This document shows positions 27,898 to 37,401 of a stretch of 64,000 nucleotides of DNA, one piece after another (positions within the stretch are counted from its first letter, which is position 1; the number at the start of each line of letters is the position of its first letter). Location: assembly GCA_002070185.1 (NCBI GenBank), contig MWCT01000010.1, positions 61,889 through 125,888 on the forward strand. Direction: 5' to 3'. The stretch comes from a candidate division BRC1 bacterium ADurb.Bin183. Its GTDB lineage: Bacteria; Sumerlaeota; Sumerlaeia; MWCT01. The position numbers and the translations under genes are program-made. The notes under the pieces are model-generated. The model was not told the DNA's origin. It did not search any database and was given only the letters and a program-made list of their open reading frames with translations.

Positions 27898-28338
27898 TTA
27901 TTTTCCCAAAAGATGGAGGGCTGCCTGAAACGCAAGAATGTAGCTGTAAGCCCCGAAGCCGGCGATTTGACCCCGCGCCACTCCGGCGATGTATGAACGA
28001 TGCCGGAAGTCCTCACGCCCGTAAATGTTAGAGAGATGAACCTCGATAACAGGAATCTTTACGGCAGAAAGGGCGTCTCGAATAGCAACAGATGTGTGCG
28101 TGAAAGCGGCGGGGTTAATAATGATGCATGAAACAACCCCGCGAGCCTGTTGAATCTTGTCAACCAATTCGCCCTCATGGTTGCTCTGAAAAAATTCAAT
28201 CTGGACGCCGGCTTTCCCAGCCAGTTCCGAAACCTCCCGCTCAATTTCATGAAGAGATTTCGTACCGTAGATATCCGGCTCTCGTTCGCCGAGAAGATTC
28301 AGATTCGGTCCGTTCAATACTAAAATTTTGTTGCCCAT
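27898..28338 (-). CDS. aroQ: Type II 3-dehydroquinate dehydratase
   Basis: A 146-residue cytoplasmic enzyme of the shikimate pathway, dehydrating 3-dehydroquinate to 3-dehydroshikimate; type II enzymes form dodecamers. Motifs are complete: [17 protein letters not shown] with the catalytic Tyr, [14 protein letters not shown] with Asn and His/Glu positions, [11 protein letters not shown], and [17 protein letters not shown]. The ATG at 28338 has AAGGAG seven bases upstream; the longer frame to 28371 would start inside the short aroB-aroQ gap without support. It lies 45 bp downstream of aroB and acts on the product of AroB, so the pair is an obvious operon. Confidence 0.96.
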   Translation of the reverse strand: MGNKILVLNGPNLNLLGEREPDIYGTKSLHEIEREVSELAGKAGVQIEFFQSNHEGELVDKIQQARGVVSCIIINPAAFTHTSVAIRDALSAVKIPVIEVHLSNIYGREDFRHRSYIAGVARGQIAGFGAYSYILAFQAALHLLGK

Positions 28339-28383
28339 GCCATCGCTCCTTAGCGCGGGCGCCTCGCCCAAAATAAAATGCGC

Positions 28384-29475
28384 CTATTTTTCGCCCTGCA
28401 TTTCCTCAAGGACTTCAAGGAGGGTTTTCTCTGGAACGTCGTCGCGGATTTCCACCTCTCCAATTTTTTTTGGAAGAACTAAACGAATGCGTCCTGAACG
28501 CACCTTCTTATCCTTCTTCATGCGCTCGATAATATCGGCAGGGTCAAGCGCGCTGAACCGATAGGGCAGCTTTGCCTGCTTCAGAAGATTCCAGAGACGC
28601 TGGCTTTGCATGTCGTCAAGCATGCCAATTTTGACGGCGATACGCGCCGCGGCAATCATCCCGATAGCAACCGCCTCGCCATGGCGGTATTTGTGGTAAT
28701 TGGTGAGCGCTTCTATTGCATGTCCAACCGTGTGCCCAAAATTCAAAATTGCTCGCACGCCCGATTCCCGCTCATCGCGGGATACTATTTCCGCCTTGAT
28801 TTCGCAGCAGCGTTTGATGATTCGTTCCAGAGAGGAACTGTTGCCTGCAATCAGATTGCCGGTCTCATCTTCCAACGTCAAAAAGAGTTCGGGGTCGGCT
28901 ATCATGCCGTATTTAATCACTTCGGCAAGCCCTGACCGGAACTCTTCCGGCGCCAGTGTTTTGAGGACGTCTGTGTCTATGAACACAAGCCGCGGTTGAT
29001 AAAATGCCCCGATGAGATTTTTGCTTAAGCGATGGTTGACTCCCGTTTTTCCGCCAACGGAACTGTCCACCATTGCAAGCAGGGTCGTAGGAATTTGCAC
29101 AAAATTCACGCCCCGCATATACGTTGCGGCGGCAAAGCCGGTTAAATCACCTGTCACTCCGCCGCCCAGCGCCGCAAGCGTGCACTGGCGCGGATAATTG
29201 TATTCCGCAAGAAAAGAGTAAATACGCTCAACAGTGAAAAGGATTTTTTGATCCTCTCCTTCATTAAATATAAAATCGTCCGCGTCAAAATCCGCCTGAC
29301 GCAAACTCTCCAAAACCTTCTCGGAATATAGCGGACCCACGCGGCTGTCCGAAATGACCAGAACTTTTTCATCAGGTATGACGCTTTTCAATTCCGCGCC
29401 GGCTTTTTCAATCCCACCGGTGGTAATGAGTATGTTATAGGATCTTTCACCCAAATTAACTTTAACTGTTTCCAT
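28384..29475 (-). CDS. aroB: 3-dehydroquinate synthase
   Basis: A 363-residue NAD- and metal-dependent enzyme converting DAHP to 3-dehydroquinate. Motifs: LVISDSRVGPLY, GGGVTGDLTGFAAATYMRG (NAD-binding), PTTLLAMVDSSVGGKTGVN, and NFGHTVGHAIEA with metal-binding His. I place the start at 29475, with GGGGGA about seven bases upstream; another ATG lies 15 bases earlier and the open frame runs further into an AT-rich stretch that would add a spurious hydrophobic N-terminus. It is divergent from the beta-helix gene at 29627 and followed by aroQ. Confidence 0.96.
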   Translation of the reverse strand: METVKVNLGERSYNILITTGGIEKAGAELKSVIPDEKVLVISDSRVGPLYSEKVLESLRQADFDADDFIFNEGEDQKILFTVERIYSFLAEYNYPRQCTLAALGGGVTGDLTGFAAATYMRGVNFVQIPTTLLAMVDSSVGGKTGVNHRLSKNLIGAFYQPRLVFIDTDVLKTLAPEEFRSGLAEVIKYGMIADPELFLTLEDETGNLIAGNSSSLERIIKRCCEIKAEIVSRDERESGVRAILNFGHTVGHAIEALTNYHKYRHGEAVAIGMIAAARIAVKIGMLDDMQSQRLWNLLKQAKLPYRFSALDPADIIERMKKDKKVRSGRIRLVLPKKIGEVEIRDDVPEKTLLEVLEEMQGEK

Positions 29476-29626
29476 TTTAATTTCCCCCATCAACCCACAT
29501 CTGAGTTTTATATAATATAGACTGGAAACCCATATCAATAAAAAAAATGAATAGATAACTTGGTTGACATACATCGGCACCGATTATGAGAATTGTTTCA
29601 TAGGCGGTAAAAAAGGGCGGGATTTT

Positions 29627-32600
29627 ATGTCGCTTCAATGGACATCCTCCATCACAAAATCTTTAATCCTAATAGCCCTCAATTTCCTCCTTTCCCCCGC
29701 GATGGCGCAGATTTTTTGTGTCCCCGATGATTTCCCAACCATCCAATCTGCGGTGGATGCCACCACCGATGGATGCCGCATAATCATCTCGCCGGGGACT
29801 TATTACGAGAATATAAAACTCAAAGGCGCGAATATCATCCTCCAATCTGTCAACCCCGATGACCCCGAAAGCGCCGCTTCCACTATCATTGACGGCGGCA
29901 ATACCAAAAGCGTTATCAAATTCAACGGCGACGAACTCACAACATGCGCCCTTGTCGGTTTCACAATACGTAACGGGAGAGCTGATTGCGGAGGCGGCAT
30001 TGACGGAGGCGGATGCCTTGCCGCCATTAAAAACTGCATCATTGAAAATAACACCGCTCAGACTTCCGGCGGCGGTCTTTTTAACTGTCATGGATTGCTC
30101 GCCCGCAATTTTATTGCTAACAACACATCGCAAAGATACGGCGGCGCGCTCGGTTATTGCGGCGGGGACATCCGCTGCAATATTATCGCGGGCAATCAAT
30201 CCCAACAAGGCGGCGCGCTCTTTCAGTGTTTCGGCGTTATACAAAATAACTTCATTTGCCAAAATATATCACAGGAGACCGGAGGCGCGGCGGCAAGTTC
30301 ATCCGGCATCTTCCGCAATAATCTCATCGCAAAAAATATCTCCTTTGATTCCGGCGGGGCGCTTGCATCCTGTTCAGGAGTTCTTCTGAACAATACCATT
30401 GCGGATAATCAGGCGGCGCGGGGAAGCGCCCTCTTCGGCTGCCGCGGTTTCATCGTCAACAACATCATCTGGCGCAATCAGGGCGCGGAAAAACCGCTTC
30501 AAGATTCATCCCAGCCTTTATACAGCTGTATTCAGGAATGGACAAACATCGGTCGCGGCAATATCTCAAAAGACCCGCTTTTTCAAGCGCCGCACGATAG
30601 CGATTATCGCCTTCGGTCCTCCTCGCCATGCATCAACGCCGGTTCCATTTATTATCTTTTCGGCGACTATCTTGCCGCGCTTGACGGCTCGTGCCGCCTT
30701 TACGGAGCGTCGGTGGATATGGGCGCTTATGAATGGGGCGCAACATCGGATAAAGACGGCGATATCTTTTCAGATGACGCTGAATTAAGGGCAGGAACAA
30801 ATCCAGATGTCGCCGATTCTGATGGAGACGGACTTTCCGATGGCGCGGAAGTCCTGCGCGGCGCATCGCCCCTCGCATCTGACGTTGCAGGAACAACAAC
30901 CATACCCATTGATTTTATCTCCATCCAACAAGCCATTTTTTTCGCCTATCCGCATGAAACGATTATCATTCGCCCCGGCGAATATCACGAAAACATTCAT
31001 CTCCTTGATAAAAATATAACACTCAGGAGCGCCAATTCCGCCAACCCGCGCATCGTCCGTTCGACCGTCATCAATGGCGGCGGGCGGGGCGCGGTGATTT
31101 CACTTGCCGGCGGCGAAGACTCCTCCTGCCTCATTGACGGGCTAACAATCCGCAACGGCTTTGCTTGGCATGGCGCGGGTATCAATGGAAACGGCGCCTC
31201 TCCGACCTTACGCAATAACAGAATCATAGATAACTGCGCCAGCGGCGCCTACGCCTCCGGAGGCGGCATTCAAGGCTGCCATGGCGCCATCATCGGCAAT
31301 CTGATTATGGGCAATCGCGCGGAAGGGGAGGGCGCCTCCGGCGGCGGGCTTGCCATATGCCGAGGCGATATCAGACGGAATCAAATCATCGGAAACCATG
31401 CAAATCGTCATGGCGGCGGGCTTGTCCTGTGCGGAGCAAATGGCGCCATTAGCTGCAACACCATCGCCGAGAACACCTCCCTATATGGCGGGGCGTTGAG
31501 CTCCTGCTACAGCCGAATAATCAACAACATCATTCACTCCAATAACGCCCGCAAATGGGGCGGCGCTATCCATGGCGGAGGTTTTCTGATTGCCAATAAC
31601 ACCATATTCGGCAACAGCGCAAACGAAGAAGGCGGCGGTCTCACCTCCTGCGGCGGCGCTATCAAAAACAACATCCTTTGGGATAATCGCGCCCCGCTAT
31701 CGCCGCAAATTGCCCTCGCTGGAGAGTTGGAATGTGCTGTGCCCGACCATTCCTGCATCATGGGCTGGACACAAAGCGGCGGCGGCAATTTATCCAACGA
31801 CCCCCAATTTATCAATCCTGAGGCGTATGATTTCCATCTGCGCCCAACCTCGCCATGCCTTGACGCCGCAGAGCGCATCCCTTCTATCAGCGATGATTAT
31901 GACGGACGCGCCCGCCCCCGCATTGTAATCCAGTGGGAAAACCGCGCCGATGGTTCCGGCTATGATATCGGAGCGTTGGAATACTGCCCCGCGCCGCCGC
32001 GCATTGCCGAATTTAATTTCTCGCGCGGATTGGAGGGCTGGTCTGGCGGAGGCGCGCCCGAAGTATTCGCGCTGCCCACTTTTGGATGGAAAGATGGCGC
32101 CCTATTCATCTCATTTGCGGGCAATAAAAATGTTTATGGTTTCTGGGAATCGCCACAAGAGGGAATACCTCTGGAACCCAATTACCTTTACCGCGCCGTT
32201 TTCCGCATCTCCACAGACATTGCCGATCGCTCCCGCGTTCCTGCCATTCGTCTCCGCACGCTTTCTGCCAATGCCCAGCGCAGCGACCTTGTGGAAATCG
32301 CCAGCATAGGCGATGGCGGATTTTCCCCGACTGCCGTCCCCGCCGATTATGAACTTTACATCCTCCCCTCCAAAGACCTCGCATCTCCCAACGGCGCGGC
32401 GCGCATTCGCCTCTTCATGGACATCATCAATTTTGATGAAACCGATGCCGCTTCCGGCGCTGTTTTCCTCCATCAAGCGATTGTGGAACGCATCGAGCCA
32501 TCCGATATGGTTCCGTTGGGAAGGCTCAAAAATTGGACATTTGCCGGCGTAGAGGATGGCGGATGGACATGGAACGAGATCCCCGAAATCTTCACGCCGC

Positions 32601-33025
32601 CGGAACATGGCGTGCGGGATGGACTTTTTATGCGCGGGCGCGATGCGAATACCTACGGCTTTTGGATGGCGCCGCCGGATTCGCTTGTCCCTCGGCGCGG
32701 AGTGATTTATCGCGCCTCGTTCGTTATCTCAAGCAGCGTTGTGGATTTGTCCAAAGTCCCCGGTATGCGCCTGCGATGCAACGCCTCAACCTTCCAGTCG
32801 GCAGGCGTGCTTGAAATTTCCAGCGCAGGCAACGGAGAGAATTCCCCCGCGCCGTATGGCGCAACCTTTGATCTGTATTATGCCGCGCCGCCCGATTTTG
32901 CAAATCGTCCCGCCAACCGCCTGCTCCTCTTTTTTGATATGAAGAGCCTGAACCCCGATGACGAATTAACAGGCGAGCTCAAATTAGAGCAGGTTAGTGT
33001 TGACGCTTTCGGGGTGGCTTATTAG
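29627..33025 (+). CDS. Large exported right-handed beta-helix protein with Ca-binding loops and tandem C-terminal modules
   Basis: An 1132-residue secreted or surface protein. The ATG at 29627 starts a signal peptide (hydrophobic core, cleavage near PAMA). Two beta-helix blocks (about 25-360 and 420-765) are internal duplicates: both open with an IQxAV/IQQAI element, a PGxYxENI turn and xLxSxN strands, then Gly-rich rungs (GGGL/GGAL). Between them, near residues 375-412, lie two thrombospondin-type-3-like Ca loops (DKDGDIFSDDAE; DSDGDGLSDGAE). Two related beta-sandwich modules (about 790-950 and 965-1130, sharing NVYGFW/NTYGFW and AIRLR/GMRLR) end the protein. Such proteins are often polysaccharide-binding or lyase-like; no catalytic site is evident. 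It heads a three-gene unit. Confidence 0.85.
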   Translation: MSLQWTSSITKSLILIALNFLLSPAMAQIFCVPDDFPTIQSAVDATTDGCRIIISPGTYYENIKLKGANIILQSVNPDDPESAASTIIDGGNTKSVIKFNGDELTTCALVGFTIRNGRADCGGGIDGGGCLAAIKNCIIENNTAQTSGGGLFNCHGLLARNFIANNTSQRYGGALGYCGGDIRCNIIAGNQSQQGGALFQCFGVIQNNFICQNISQETGGAAASSSGIFRNNLIAKNISFDSGGALASCSGVLLNNTIADNQAARGSALFGCRGFIVNNIIWRNQGAEKPLQDSSQPLYSCIQEWTNIGRGNISKDPLFQAPHDSDYRLRSSSPCINAGSIYYLFGDYLAALDGSCRLYGASVDMGAYEWGATSDKDGDIFSDDAELRAGTNPDVADSDGDGLSDGAEVLRGASPLASDVAGTTTIPIDFISIQQAIFFAYPHETIIIRPGEYHENIHLLDKNITLRSANSANPRIVRSTVINGGGRGAVISLAGGEDSSCLIDGLTIRNGFAWHGAGINGNGASPTLRNNRIIDNCASGAYASGGGIQGCHGAIIGNLIMGNRAEGEGASGGGLAICRGDIRRNQIIGNHANRHGGGLVLCGANGAISCNTIAENTSLYGGALSSCYSRIINNIIHSNNARKWGGAIHGGGFLIANNTIFGNSANEEGGGLTSCGGAIKNNILWDNRAPLSPQIALAGELECAVPDHSCIMGWTQSGGGNLSNDPQFINPEAYDFHLRPTSPCLDAAERIPSISDDYDGRARPRIVIQWENRADGSGYDIGALEYCPAPPRIAEFNFSRGLEGWSGGGAPEVFALPTFGWKDGALFISFAGNKNVYGFWESPQEGIPLEPNYLYRAVFRISTDIADRSRVPAIRLRTLSANAQRSDLVEIASIGDGGFSPTAVPADYELYILPSKDLASPNGAARIRLFMDIINFDETDAASGAVFLHQAIVERIEPSDMVPLGRLKNWTFAGVEDGGWTWNEIPEIFTPPEHGVRDGLFMRGRDANTYGFWMAPPDSLVPRRGVIYRASFVISSSVVDLSKVPGMRLRCNASTFQSAGVLEISSAGNGENSPAPYGATFDLYYAAPPDFANRPANRLLLFFDMKSLNPDDELTGELKLEQVSVDAFGVAY

Positions 33026-33036
33026 AAAAATTATTC

Positions 33037-35304
33037 ATGTGTTTTATCCGAACAAAAATTCTTTTTATTCTTTTTTTCCTTTTTGCGCGCTCTGCTTTTT
33101 CCATTGACTTTGATTATTACAGCAATCCCGTTACCGCCCTTTCTGAAATCGGATATCCGGAAGAAACGCAGGTGTTGAGCAACAGCGTTTTTCGTACCTT
33201 ATGCGGACACTTTCAAATTCTCCCCGATGGCGCAGACCCGCGAACATCTTACACCCTTTCCCTTGAAGAGGGGCGCTATCCAATAATCCGCTATGAAATG
33301 CCGTGCAACGGCGGCAGCGCTTTTGTGACCGCCTTTGCCTCCGTCATGCCCAATTCGCAGAAGGTCGCCTATAAGGCAAGCACCATCAACCTGCGCGGCG
33401 AATTTGAAATCATCAAAATTCGCAATCTAATCAATTTCATCCGCATACAAGCGGAAAATAAATCAGACGTTAAAAGAGATTTCCATTTTCAATTCTCTTA
33501 TTCTTTCGGCGCAGGCATTCCTATGCAGGTGGATTATCAATCTAAGGAATTCATCTACTACGACTGGAAAGGAAGGCATTTTGACGTCTTAGAAGACCGT
33601 CGGACTTTTGGCGAGGGCAAAGAGGTTCTTTTTGCCTCTTCCCATAACCTTGCCGTTTCCGGCGGCGGCGCAAAGATTTCCATCAGTCTTGACCCCGCAG
33701 AAAAAAAAGATATTCACCTTTTCCTCCCATACTTCTCCATGACTCGAGCCGATGCCCAAGCGCTGTTATCTGCTCCAGATGTGTGGCAAAAATACTATGA
33801 TGCCAAAAGAAAATTCTGGGATGACCGCCGAGCGCAGACATTCACCGTCTTCATCCCGGAAAAAAAACCGATGGATGTCTTTTACGCCTCGCATTGGTAT
33901 CTTCTGGAAACCTGCCTCGATAACATCGGCAAACGATGGATTCTCCGCGCCAACCCTTTTCAGTATGACCAGTTTTACATGCGTGACGGAACCTTTCAGG
34001 CGCGGGCGATGGACTTGCTTGGCGAGCATGAGATAGCGAAAAAGTGTCTCGATTTCTTCATCGAGAGCCGAGATACCAATGGACGCCTTGCCAGCCAGCC
34101 CGAGCAATACGACGCAAACGGCATGGCGCTTTATGCCATTGGTCAGCATGTGCTTCTAACCAAAGACAAGACATGGGCAAAACGCGTCCTGCCCGCCGTC
34201 CGCAAAAGTGTTCGCTGGCTGGAAAAATACCGCAATGGCGGCTTGATGCCTCCCTCTTCCATGAATGATAACGAAATGCTCAAAAACGCCCGGCTAGTGG
34301 GGCATAATATTTGGGCGGCAAATGGGTTGTTCCACGCGTTTATTTTGGCTCAGACGGTTGACGCAAAAGAATTCATGGATGAAACCGGTGAATCGTCTGG
34401 TAAATATGTAACTCTTTTGATTAATGAACTCCAAAAGTTCGACCGCATCCCGCCTTCCTTCGAATATATGGACGCCGAGGCTTATGCTCCCGGACGTTTC
34501 GGTATGAAATACGGTTTCGACTGGGGCAATCTTAGTATGATTTATACCCCTTTTGACATCTGGGATTTTCCTATCATGACCAATACGCTCGATTATTGCC
34601 GCAAGTATTATCGCGAAGGTCTTTTTCCCTATCCCGAACGCGGATACGAAGACCAACTGCATCATTATCTCTCGTTCGATATTACACTAACGTCTCTTGT
34701 TCGAAGGGAATATAACGACGTTTTGAATGATTTCTACACAGGCTATCTCCTCCATACCACCAACTGTCATGCGGGCTGCGAACGGTTTGACCGCCGGACG
34801 CGCGATTACATCCCGCCCTCGAATATCACGCCTCACGGAACCTTCGCCGCAAAATATATTGCTCTATTCCGTAATTTTTTTGTCATGGAACACCATCTAT
34901 ACGATAAGAAACTTCGCTTGTGCAGTTTTCTGGCTCCTGATTGGTGCGCCGCCGGCGCTCAAATCAAAGTGGAACGAGCGCCGACCGTCTTTGGGCGCAT
35001 CAGTTTTCATCTTGATTTTTTTGAAGAGAACGCATTGCTCCAAATCTCGCCGCCCAAAGCTGAGCGCGATTTCAATGGATATATCTTTTATCTGCCGCCT
35101 TTCCTTGAAATGACAAAAGCGCTCAGCGATGGAAGGGATTTGCCGATGATTGAAAAAACTGTTGCGGCAATTCCTTTTGGCAGATATGTGGAAATTCCGT
35201 CCAATGCGCGGCGCGTTGAAATTTTCTTTAAAAGAAATCCAGCGCCAAACGTGAATTACGAAAAAACCGTGCAAAAATATATCTCTAAGAATCGGCAGCC
35301 ATGA
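33037..35304 (+). CDS. Exported six-hairpin (alpha/alpha)6 glycosidase-like protein
   Basis: A 755-residue protein with a signal peptide (FILFFLFARSAFS). An N-terminal beta-sandwich (about 25-260) precedes a helical toroid (about 285-620) with hairpin repeats typical of six-hairpin glycosidases: FYMRDGTFQARAMDLLGE, FFIESRDTNGRLASQPEQYD, then LPAVRKSVRWLEKYRNGGLM and GHNIWAANGLFHAFILA. The MRDGTF segment and the downstream Glu/Asp pairs are where the catalytic acids usually sit. A short C-terminal sheet domain follows. The substrate is probably a plant or microbial polysaccharide but is not assignable. The gene starts 11 bp after the beta-helix gene and its TGA overlaps the next start as ATGA, supporting one operon. 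Confidence 0.78.
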   Translation: MCFIRTKILFILFFLFARSAFSIDFDYYSNPVTALSEIGYPEETQVLSNSVFRTLCGHFQILPDGADPRTSYTLSLEEGRYPIIRYEMPCNGGSAFVTAFASVMPNSQKVAYKASTINLRGEFEIIKIRNLINFIRIQAENKSDVKRDFHFQFSYSFGAGIPMQVDYQSKEFIYYDWKGRHFDVLEDRRTFGEGKEVLFASSHNLAVSGGGAKISISLDPAEKKDIHLFLPYFSMTRADAQALLSAPDVWQKYYDAKRKFWDDRRAQTFTVFIPEKKPMDVFYASHWYLLETCLDNIGKRWILRANPFQYDQFYMRDGTFQARAMDLLGEHEIAKKCLDFFIESRDTNGRLASQPEQYDANGMALYAIGQHVLLTKDKTWAKRVLPAVRKSVRWLEKYRNGGLMPPSSMNDNEMLKNARLVGHNIWAANGLFHAFILAQTVDAKEFMDETGESSGKYVTLLINELQKFDRIPPSFEYMDAEAYAPGRFGMKYGFDWGNLSMIYTPFDIWDFPIMTNTLDYCRKYYREGLFPYPERGYEDQLHHYLSFDITLTSLVRREYNDVLNDFYTGYLLHTTNCHAGCERFDRRTRDYIPPSNITPHGTFAAKYIALFRNFFVMEHHLYDKKLRLCSFLAPDWCAAGAQIKVERAPTVFGRISFHLDFFEENALLQISPPKAERDFNGYIFYLPPFLEMTKALSDGRDLPMIEKTVAAIPFGRYVEIPSNARRVEIFFKRNPAPNVNYEKTVQKYISKNRQP

Positions 35305-37352
35305 ATTCCCGGACACACCTTCCAAAAAACATCGCTTATATCATCGCCCCCCTGGTTGTGGCGCTGCTTGTTGGGCTTGTTCACATCATCCCAACCGCGT
35401 ATATGGTTTTAAGACTTGGCAGTAAATACAAAGGCGTTTTTGCTTTCCGCTCAGCGGATGCAGAGCATTACAATGTTAATATCCGTATGGCAATGCTGGG
35501 ATACTATTCCAACCAGAATAACTACCTTGCCGAGGGGCGCACATCGCCAAAAGGCGGGTTGCCCCCCGTTCGTTCAGAAGCCATTCTTGGTTTCATCGGC
35601 GCGAAACTGGGCGTTCCTATTGGTTCATACATTGTGATGATGCGATTCTTTTTGCCTGCTCTTGCGTTTTCCCTATTGTATATTTTGTTCCGCTCCATTC
35701 TGAATATCTCGCGCCGTCAGGCGGTTTTCTGGTCGTGTCTTATTATGTTTTCGCCATATCTCCTTTTTGGCTGGTTCGGTCCCATCTCAAGACCTGTCTA
35801 TGAGGTGTTATCCGAAAACGAATATCATCTTCCGTGGCAGGAGCAGTATTTCATTGCCACCCTGCCATTTGCTCGGATTGTTAACCCGCAATTTTCCGGA
35901 CTCTTCTTCATAGCCGCAATGATAACCCTTTTCAAACTCATGCAAGGCAAAAAAAAGGCTTTATGGTTTATTGCCTCCGCATTTCTTTTTTATCTGAATT
36001 TCCGTTTTTATTTTTATTTCTGGTCAACGCTAGGCGCGCTTCTTGGCTTGCTTTTTTTATTAAGCTGCCTTATGCGGGATAAAAAGAATATCCTTTTGCT
36101 GGGCGCATTTATGGCGCTGAGTTTTCTCGGCGCGCTCCCGCAAGTTATCGCCATTCTCAAACACTCCGCCAATTCGGGCATTAATTTTGCCTACGTGCAT
36201 TCCCGAGCCCCTATTATCAGCCCCGGTTGTGTGACGGCGTTTTTAATTCTGGCGGGCGCAATCGTGCTTTTGTGGAAAAAGATTTTATCTTTTAATGATG
36301 CCGCCATTGTCCTTGCCATGCCGCTGACGGTTCTAACGGTCATGAATCAGCAGGTTGTAACAGGCAGAATTGTCCAGCCTTGGCATTACGAATTATTTGT
36401 GGCCCCGATTCTGCTGGCTATTGCGCTGGGGATTGTTTGCAATCGGACGGAAATCTCGCAACGCATTCTTGCCTTTCTCAAAAAAAAGGCGGAATCGCAT
36501 TCCATGCTGCTTCCCATTCTTTCAATGGTTATAATGGTTTTTCTTTTTTTATGCGGAATGACTCTCTTCTTTTATTATTTCAAACTTGCCCCCCAAATGG
36601 AAGATGCCATGACATACATTAGCGCGGCGGCTTTAATGGCATTTCTTGCCGCGAGTTTTTTTCAAATTATCATAACGATGGCAAGCCATGCGAATACAAA
36701 CGTGGAAAACCTTAAGCCTATTTTGGGGTTAGGTTTAATTCTCCTCGTTTTTGCGCAGGGTATGACAAGGCAGAGTTTTGTTGCCTCAAAGACATATCAA
36801 CAGGCGGCGGGCATTCAACATCTTGCCGCCCCGTTTGCCTGGCTTGAAAAAAACACCCCCCCAAATAGCGTTGTTTTATCCTCATTCGGCGTGGCGGAAC
36901 GAATCCCCCTTTTCACTCATAACGCCGTGTATTTGTGTAAAAATGCCATACATGAGCATATCCCCAGCGAGGAAGAGCGCTTTAATCGCGTCTTTAACTA
37001 CTTCATTTTGACCGGTCATGATGAAGACCGGTTCCGCGCCCGTCTGGCTGAATGGCCCTACGGTTATCTTTTCTGGGGCATACAAAATCTTGAGCCCAAA
37101 AAGGACCTTTATTCATTTGGCAAACTTCCTTCAATTTCTGAAAAATATATAAAAAAACTTCTTGTCAAATATATGGAAAAGAGGAAGATTACAATCTCTT
37201 TTATTTTACGAGAATACAAACTCGATTATATTTTTTTCAGTCCAGCGGAAAAAGATTTCTTCCCGGTCGAACCCGCCGCTTGGCTGAATCTTGAAAAAGT
37301 TTACGAGGATGAAACGCCCGTCATTATATATAAGATTAAAACAGATTTCTAA
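35301..37352 (+). CDS. Polytopic membrane protein, glycosyltransferase-like
   Basis: A 683-residue protein with about 11-12 hydrophobic helices up to residue 480 and a soluble C-terminal part. The first loop (GVFAFRSADAEHYNVNIRMA) and the long lumenal tail (WLEKNTPPNSVVLSSFG, then YLCKNAIHEHIPSEEERFNR) resemble GT-C fold transferases and related uncharacterised membrane proteins. The ATG overlaps the preceding stop (ATGA at 35301-35304), so expression is coupled to the glycosidase-like gene. I cannot identify the catalytic acid with certainty, so the enzymatic call is tentative. It ends 49 bp before gyrA. Confidence 0.68.
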   Translation: MNSRTHLPKNIAYIIAPLVVALLVGLVHIIPTAYMVLRLGSKYKGVFAFRSADAEHYNVNIRMAMLGYYSNQNNYLAEGRTSPKGGLPPVRSEAILGFIGAKLGVPIGSYIVMMRFFLPALAFSLLYILFRSILNISRRQAVFWSCLIMFSPYLLFGWFGPISRPVYEVLSENEYHLPWQEQYFIATLPFARIVNPQFSGLFFIAAMITLFKLMQGKKKALWFIASAFLFYLNFRFYFYFWSTLGALLGLLFLLSCLMRDKKNILLLGAFMALSFLGALPQVIAILKHSANSGINFAYVHSRAPIISPGCVTAFLILAGAIVLLWKKILSFNDAAIVLAMPLTVLTVMNQQVVTGRIVQPWHYELFVAPILLAIALGIVCNRTEISQRILAFLKKKAESHSMLLPILSMVIMVFLFLCGMTLFFYYFKLAPQMEDAMTYISAAALMAFLAASFFQIIITMASHANTNVENLKPILGLGLILLVFAQGMTRQSFVASKTYQQAAGIQHLAAPFAWLEKNTPPNSVVLSSFGVAERIPLFTHNAVYLCKNAIHEHIPSEEERFNRVFNYFILTGHDEDRFRARLAEWPYGYLFWGIQNLEPKKDLYSFGKLPSISEKYIKKLLVKYMEKRKITISFILREYKLDYIFFSPAEKDFFPVEPAAWLNLEKVYEDETPVIIYKIKTDF

Positions 37353-37401
37353 GTCCATTTTTTCCTTTTTATGGCTAATTTTTTATTACGGAGAATAAAT
37401 C

